From a virus, in the IMG/VR virus record IMGVR_UViG_3300006128_000073, positions 1 to 21,375 of that record: a stretch of 21,375 nucleotides of DNA, one strand, 5' to 3'. The notes under the pieces were generated by a model. The model saw only the letters and a list, made by a program, of their open reading frames with translations, was not told the DNA's origin and made no database searches. The stretch's first letter is position 1; each line of letters starts with the position of its first letter. Below are positions 19,525 through 21,375 of the stretch, piece after piece. A program made the translations under genes and the position numbers.

Positions 19525-19719
19525 ATGTCTACTGATCGCCATGTCAAATTAATCGAAGAACTATTACAAAAGTCTCAACCTAGAAACTTTAGTACTCCAC
19601 AAGAACTACTTGCATGGCAAAGAGGGTTTTTGACTGGTCTATTAGCAGTTATGATGAAAGACGATAATTTTAATCATCAATATATTCAAAACAGAATAGA
19701 CAAACTTGGCGACCCCTGA
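19525..19719 (+). CDS. Small plus-strand late protein, 64 aa
   Basis: It begins MSTDRHVKLIEELLQKSQPR and has a helix QELLAWQRGFLTGLLAVMM. It fits small phage proteins of unknown role. It is the only convincing plus-strand gene in the window and has a perfect late promoter. The stop (19717-19719) overlaps the 3' end of tRNA-Trp on the other strand, so transcription there is convergent. Confidence 0.72.
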   Translation: MSTDRHVKLIEELLQKSQPRNFSTPQELLAWQRGFLTGLLAVMMKDDNFNHQYIQNRIDKLGDP

Positions 19720-19780
19720 TGGAATCGAACCACCGCGCACAGTTTTGGAGACTGCCGTACTACCATTATACTAAGAGGCC
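19707..19780 (-). tRNA. tRNA-Trp(CCA)
   Basis: Acceptor GGCCTCT / AGGGGTC (two G-T pairs), anticodon loop CTCCAAA in a CAGT/ACTG stem, T arm GGTGG/CCATC. G73 and CCA are encoded. The upstream halogenase stop ends 2 nt before its 5' end. Confidence 0.9.
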
Positions 19781-19782
19781 AA

Positions 19783-20952
19783 TTATTCTCTTAATCTATC
19801 TACCTTTTCATATAGACCTAAATCATTAAAATTCTGCATGAAACTATAAACACCCCAACTACCATAACCTCTATTATGACCATCTGTTCTTATCTTGTAA
19901 GGGTCTTGTTTAGACATTTCAATTATTTCGTTAAACCCTGGACTTGACTTAAGTGATTCTCTAATTCTTTTTTCTGCACGTTCACCTGCAAAGTCCCAAA
20001 ATTTTGTTTTATACTTACTACCAGCAAGATAGTGCAACATAATCATTGTTTCTACTTCAACATGCGTATTCTCATATGCCATGTCAATAGCCTCAATTGG
20101 AAGATTACCAAACCAGTAATCATACGCATATCTATTAATCCAACCCATTGTACCAATACTTGTTGCTTCCATTGGCTCTAAAAAGAAACTTGCATTACCA
20201 TTGTATACAACTCTATCTACAAAATTCTTTTTGCGATAATAATTCTTAAAACTAAATGTGTTTGTATCATTACTTGGAGTTAAATTGTATTGTGCAAAAA
20301 CTTCTTTTACATCTTCTTTAACTTCATCCAATGATGTTATTGTATTGTTATACAAGTAACCAATGCTACATCTATTTTGAAGTGGTATACCAAATACCCA
20401 TCCCCAAGGTCTAGCAAGTGTTAGTGTATATTGAAATCTTGCCTGTTCCCAATAACATTGTGTAACGTGTACTGAGTTAACTGGAATTGTTTCTAGCATT
20501 TTAAATGGAGTATAGTCAGTTGGTTTACCTGTACAATCCATAATAAAATCTGCATCAATTTTACTGTAATCTGTTTCGTCAGTCTCAACCATTTTATACT
20601 TACTACTTAACTGATCCAATATGTAGTCTTGTAATTTGTTTGCGTTAAAATGCATTGATACTGCAGGAGTTTTAAAGTTATGATGATAGCCTTTACCATC
20701 ACCCCATCCTTCTTTATATATACCTGTCTTTAGTGACCCATCTACAAATCGTAGATCGCTGTACGCAAATCCTGTATTCTCAAACAATGCTTGAGGAAAT
20801 GCGCTATTAGTACCTTCACCTACTGTTGTTGGTGGAATAGCTGGATTGTGATGTAATTCAAATTCACATTGGTCACTTACAAATTGTGTGAAGTGGGTAA
20901 GAGCAAATGCACCAGCACTACCTTTACCAAGTATAACCATTTTCTTTTTCAT
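19783..20952 (-). CDS. Tryptophan-halogenase-like flavoprotein (short form)
   Basis: A 389-aa FAD protein of the same superfamily as 13907-15394 but much diverged. It has ILGKGSAGAFAL (7-18), VGEGTNS (44-50), K75 in GSLKTGIYKEGW as the likely catalytic lysine, and EPMEATSIG (259-267). W-G-W-V-F-G-I-P (183-190) is a stretched form of the W-x-W-x-I-P signature, so monooxygenation is less likely than in standard flavin monooxygenases, but the substrate is unknown. It is about 110 residues shorter than the other copy. A late-like ATTAAATA lies 2 nt before the ATG. Confidence 0.82.
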   Translation of the reverse strand: MKKKMVILGKGSAGAFALTHFTQFVSDQCEFELHHNPAIPPTTVGEGTNSAFPQALFENTGFAYSDLRFVDGSLKTGIYKEGWGDGKGYHHNFKTPAVSMHFNANKLQDYILDQLSSKYKMVETDETDYSKIDADFIMDCTGKPTDYTPFKMLETIPVNSVHVTQCYWEQARFQYTLTLARPWGWVFGIPLQNRCSIGYLYNNTITSLDEVKEDVKEVFAQYNLTPSNDTNTFSFKNYYRKKNFVDRVVYNGNASFFLEPMEATSIGTMGWINRYAYDYWFGNLPIEAIDMAYENTHVEVETMIMLHYLAGSKYKTKFWDFAGERAEKRIRESLKSSPGFNEIIEMSKQDPYKIRTDGHNRGYGSWGVYSFMQNFNDLGLYEKVDRLRE

Positions 20953-20954
20953 AG

Positions 20955-20962
20955 TATTTAAT
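20955..20962 (-). promoter_or_regulatory. Late-promoter-like element before the short halogenase gene
   Basis: ATTAAATA, two bases from the late consensus, overlapping the stop of the upstream gene and ending 2 nt before the ATG. Support is weak. Confidence 0.3.
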
Positions 20963-21143
20963 TGTAAGGTATTGGATTACCATCTTGACCCAATGGGTAT
21001 AGACATGTAGTTGCTATAACTTCATTTTCTAATAATATATTAAGAACAATTTGATCTGGGTTATCTCCGTAAATATCTGATACGATTGTATTTGTAAAAG
21101 TCAAATTGTTTTTTAAATATTCTTTAATTGCTTGTGTGTCCAT
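20958..21143 (-). CDS. Small phage protein with LKNNL N-terminus
   Basis: A 61-aa protein (MDTQAIKEYLKNNLTFTNTI start), a likely paralog of 4151-4390. The start at 21143 is chosen because AGGAG lies 6 nt before it and a perfect late promoter is just upstream. The ending (LYPLGQDGNPIPYN) is unlike the paralog. The function is unknown. Confidence 0.75.
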   Translation of the reverse strand: MDTQAIKEYLKNNLTFTNTIVSDIYGDNPDQIVLNILLENEVIATTCLYPLGQDGNPIPYN

Positions 21144-21160
21144 AATAAACTCCTGTCTAT

Positions 21161-21168
21161 TATTTATA
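21161..21168 (-). promoter_or_regulatory. T4-type late promoter, perfect consensus
   Basis: TATAAATA on the minus strand, 17 nt upstream of the ATG at 21143 with an AGGAG ribosome site between. This is the one late unit here with a conventional leader, and it probably also serves the short halogenase gene. Confidence 0.8.
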
Positions 21169-21180
21169 CACATAATATGT

Positions 21181-21336
21181 ACCATATAGAAACACATTCG
21201 GCTAAATTTACTTTCGTACCGGATGCCTTAATGAATGTGTTTTTATATGGTGCTAGTGTTGCTAACTTGGGAATCCCGGTCCTCAGTGTTTGGAGAACAC
21301 CTACATACCACCCTGCTCCAACCATATAGAAACACA
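21181..21336. repeat. Inverted and direct repeats in the right-end intergenic region
   Basis: ACCATATAGAAACACATTC (21181-21199) and GAATGTGTTTTTATATGGT (21233-21251) form a 19-bp inverted repeat with one mismatch. ACCATATAGAAACACA recurs as a direct repeat at 21321-21336. The stretch 21169-21375 holds no gene that I can support. The element may be a terminator, a regulatory RNA or a recombination site. Confidence 0.7.
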
Positions 21337-21375
21337 CTATACATTAGGTTTAGACCTGCTCCTTTATCCTAATAC

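Noticed and set aside
21240-21325. Possible degenerate tRNA on the minus strand (GGTGT TCTCCAA ACACT arm)
   Set aside because: The arm has 7 loop bases but lacks U33, and no matching acceptor or T arm could be built.
21177-21329. Plus-strand open frame (MYHIETHSAKFTFVP...)
   Set aside because: It has no ribosome site or plus-strand promoter and consists largely of the inverted and direct repeats, which create similar peptides on both strands.
1-21375. CRISPR array, IS element or integrase/att site
   Set aside because: No regularly spaced direct repeats, transposase or integrase motifs were seen; the tRNA genes show no duplicated 3' ends that would mark an attachment site.

Overview
The window looks like part of a T4-like marine myovirus (phage) genome. 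It is AT-rich and almost gapless, and nearly every gene lies on the minus strand, so minus-strand transcription runs from right to left. The clues are T4-type late promoter elements (TATAAATA and close variants), strong sigma70-type early promoters, a tRNA cluster interleaved with protein genes, many tiny proteins joined by ATGA or TAATG overlaps, and typical phage cargo (GIY-YIG nuclease, 2OG-Fe(II) oxygenase, tryptophan-halogenase-like flavoproteins, small zincins). The host cannot be proven. The plcP/agt pair resembles alphaproteobacterial genes, which suggests a marine heterotroph such as a SAR11-like bacterium.

Left half (1-9904): an early-type region of about 35 small minus-strand genes. 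At least eight promoters of the form TTGACA / 16-17 bp / TATAAT break it into short units, often with a stem-loop at the end of the previous unit. Most products are unknown. Recognisable ones include a tandem family of MN-x-x-I paralogs, a DUF2693-like protein, an AbrB-like protein, two HExxH proteins, a secreted Tyr/Gly/Gln-rich protein, an Arc-like protein, a 2OG oxygenase and a GIY-YIG nuclease.

Middle (9908-13795): a GNAT-like protein, an exported D,D-carboxypeptidase (S11), a GT4 glycosyltransferase of the Agt type, a small membrane protein, a PlcP-type metallophosphoesterase and a second phosphoesterase. PlcP plus Agt is the bacterial route that strips the head groups from phospholipids and re-glycosylates the diacylglycerol under phosphate starvation. 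A Pho-box-like direct repeat precedes plcP. This phage-borne lipid-remodelling module is the most striking system here.

Right half (13907-21375): two different tryptophan-halogenase-like genes flank a cluster of ten tRNA genes (Ser-UGA, Gly-GCC, Val-UAC, CAU, Leu-UAA, Leu-UAG, Gly-UCC, CAU, Ile-GAU, Trp-CCA). Between the tRNAs lie an RNA polymerase omega homolog, a CDGSH-like protein, a parvulin, small membrane proteins and a putative restriction-modification pair. The tRNA-Leu(UAA) gene is split by a 210-nt group I intron at the position used by cyanobacterial tRNA-Leu introns. A consensus promoter overlaid by a perfect 22-bp palindrome drives the cluster. One small gene (19525-19719) lies on the plus strand behind a perfect late promoter. 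No non-coding stretch exceeds 300 bases; the right end holds about 230 bases of repeats.
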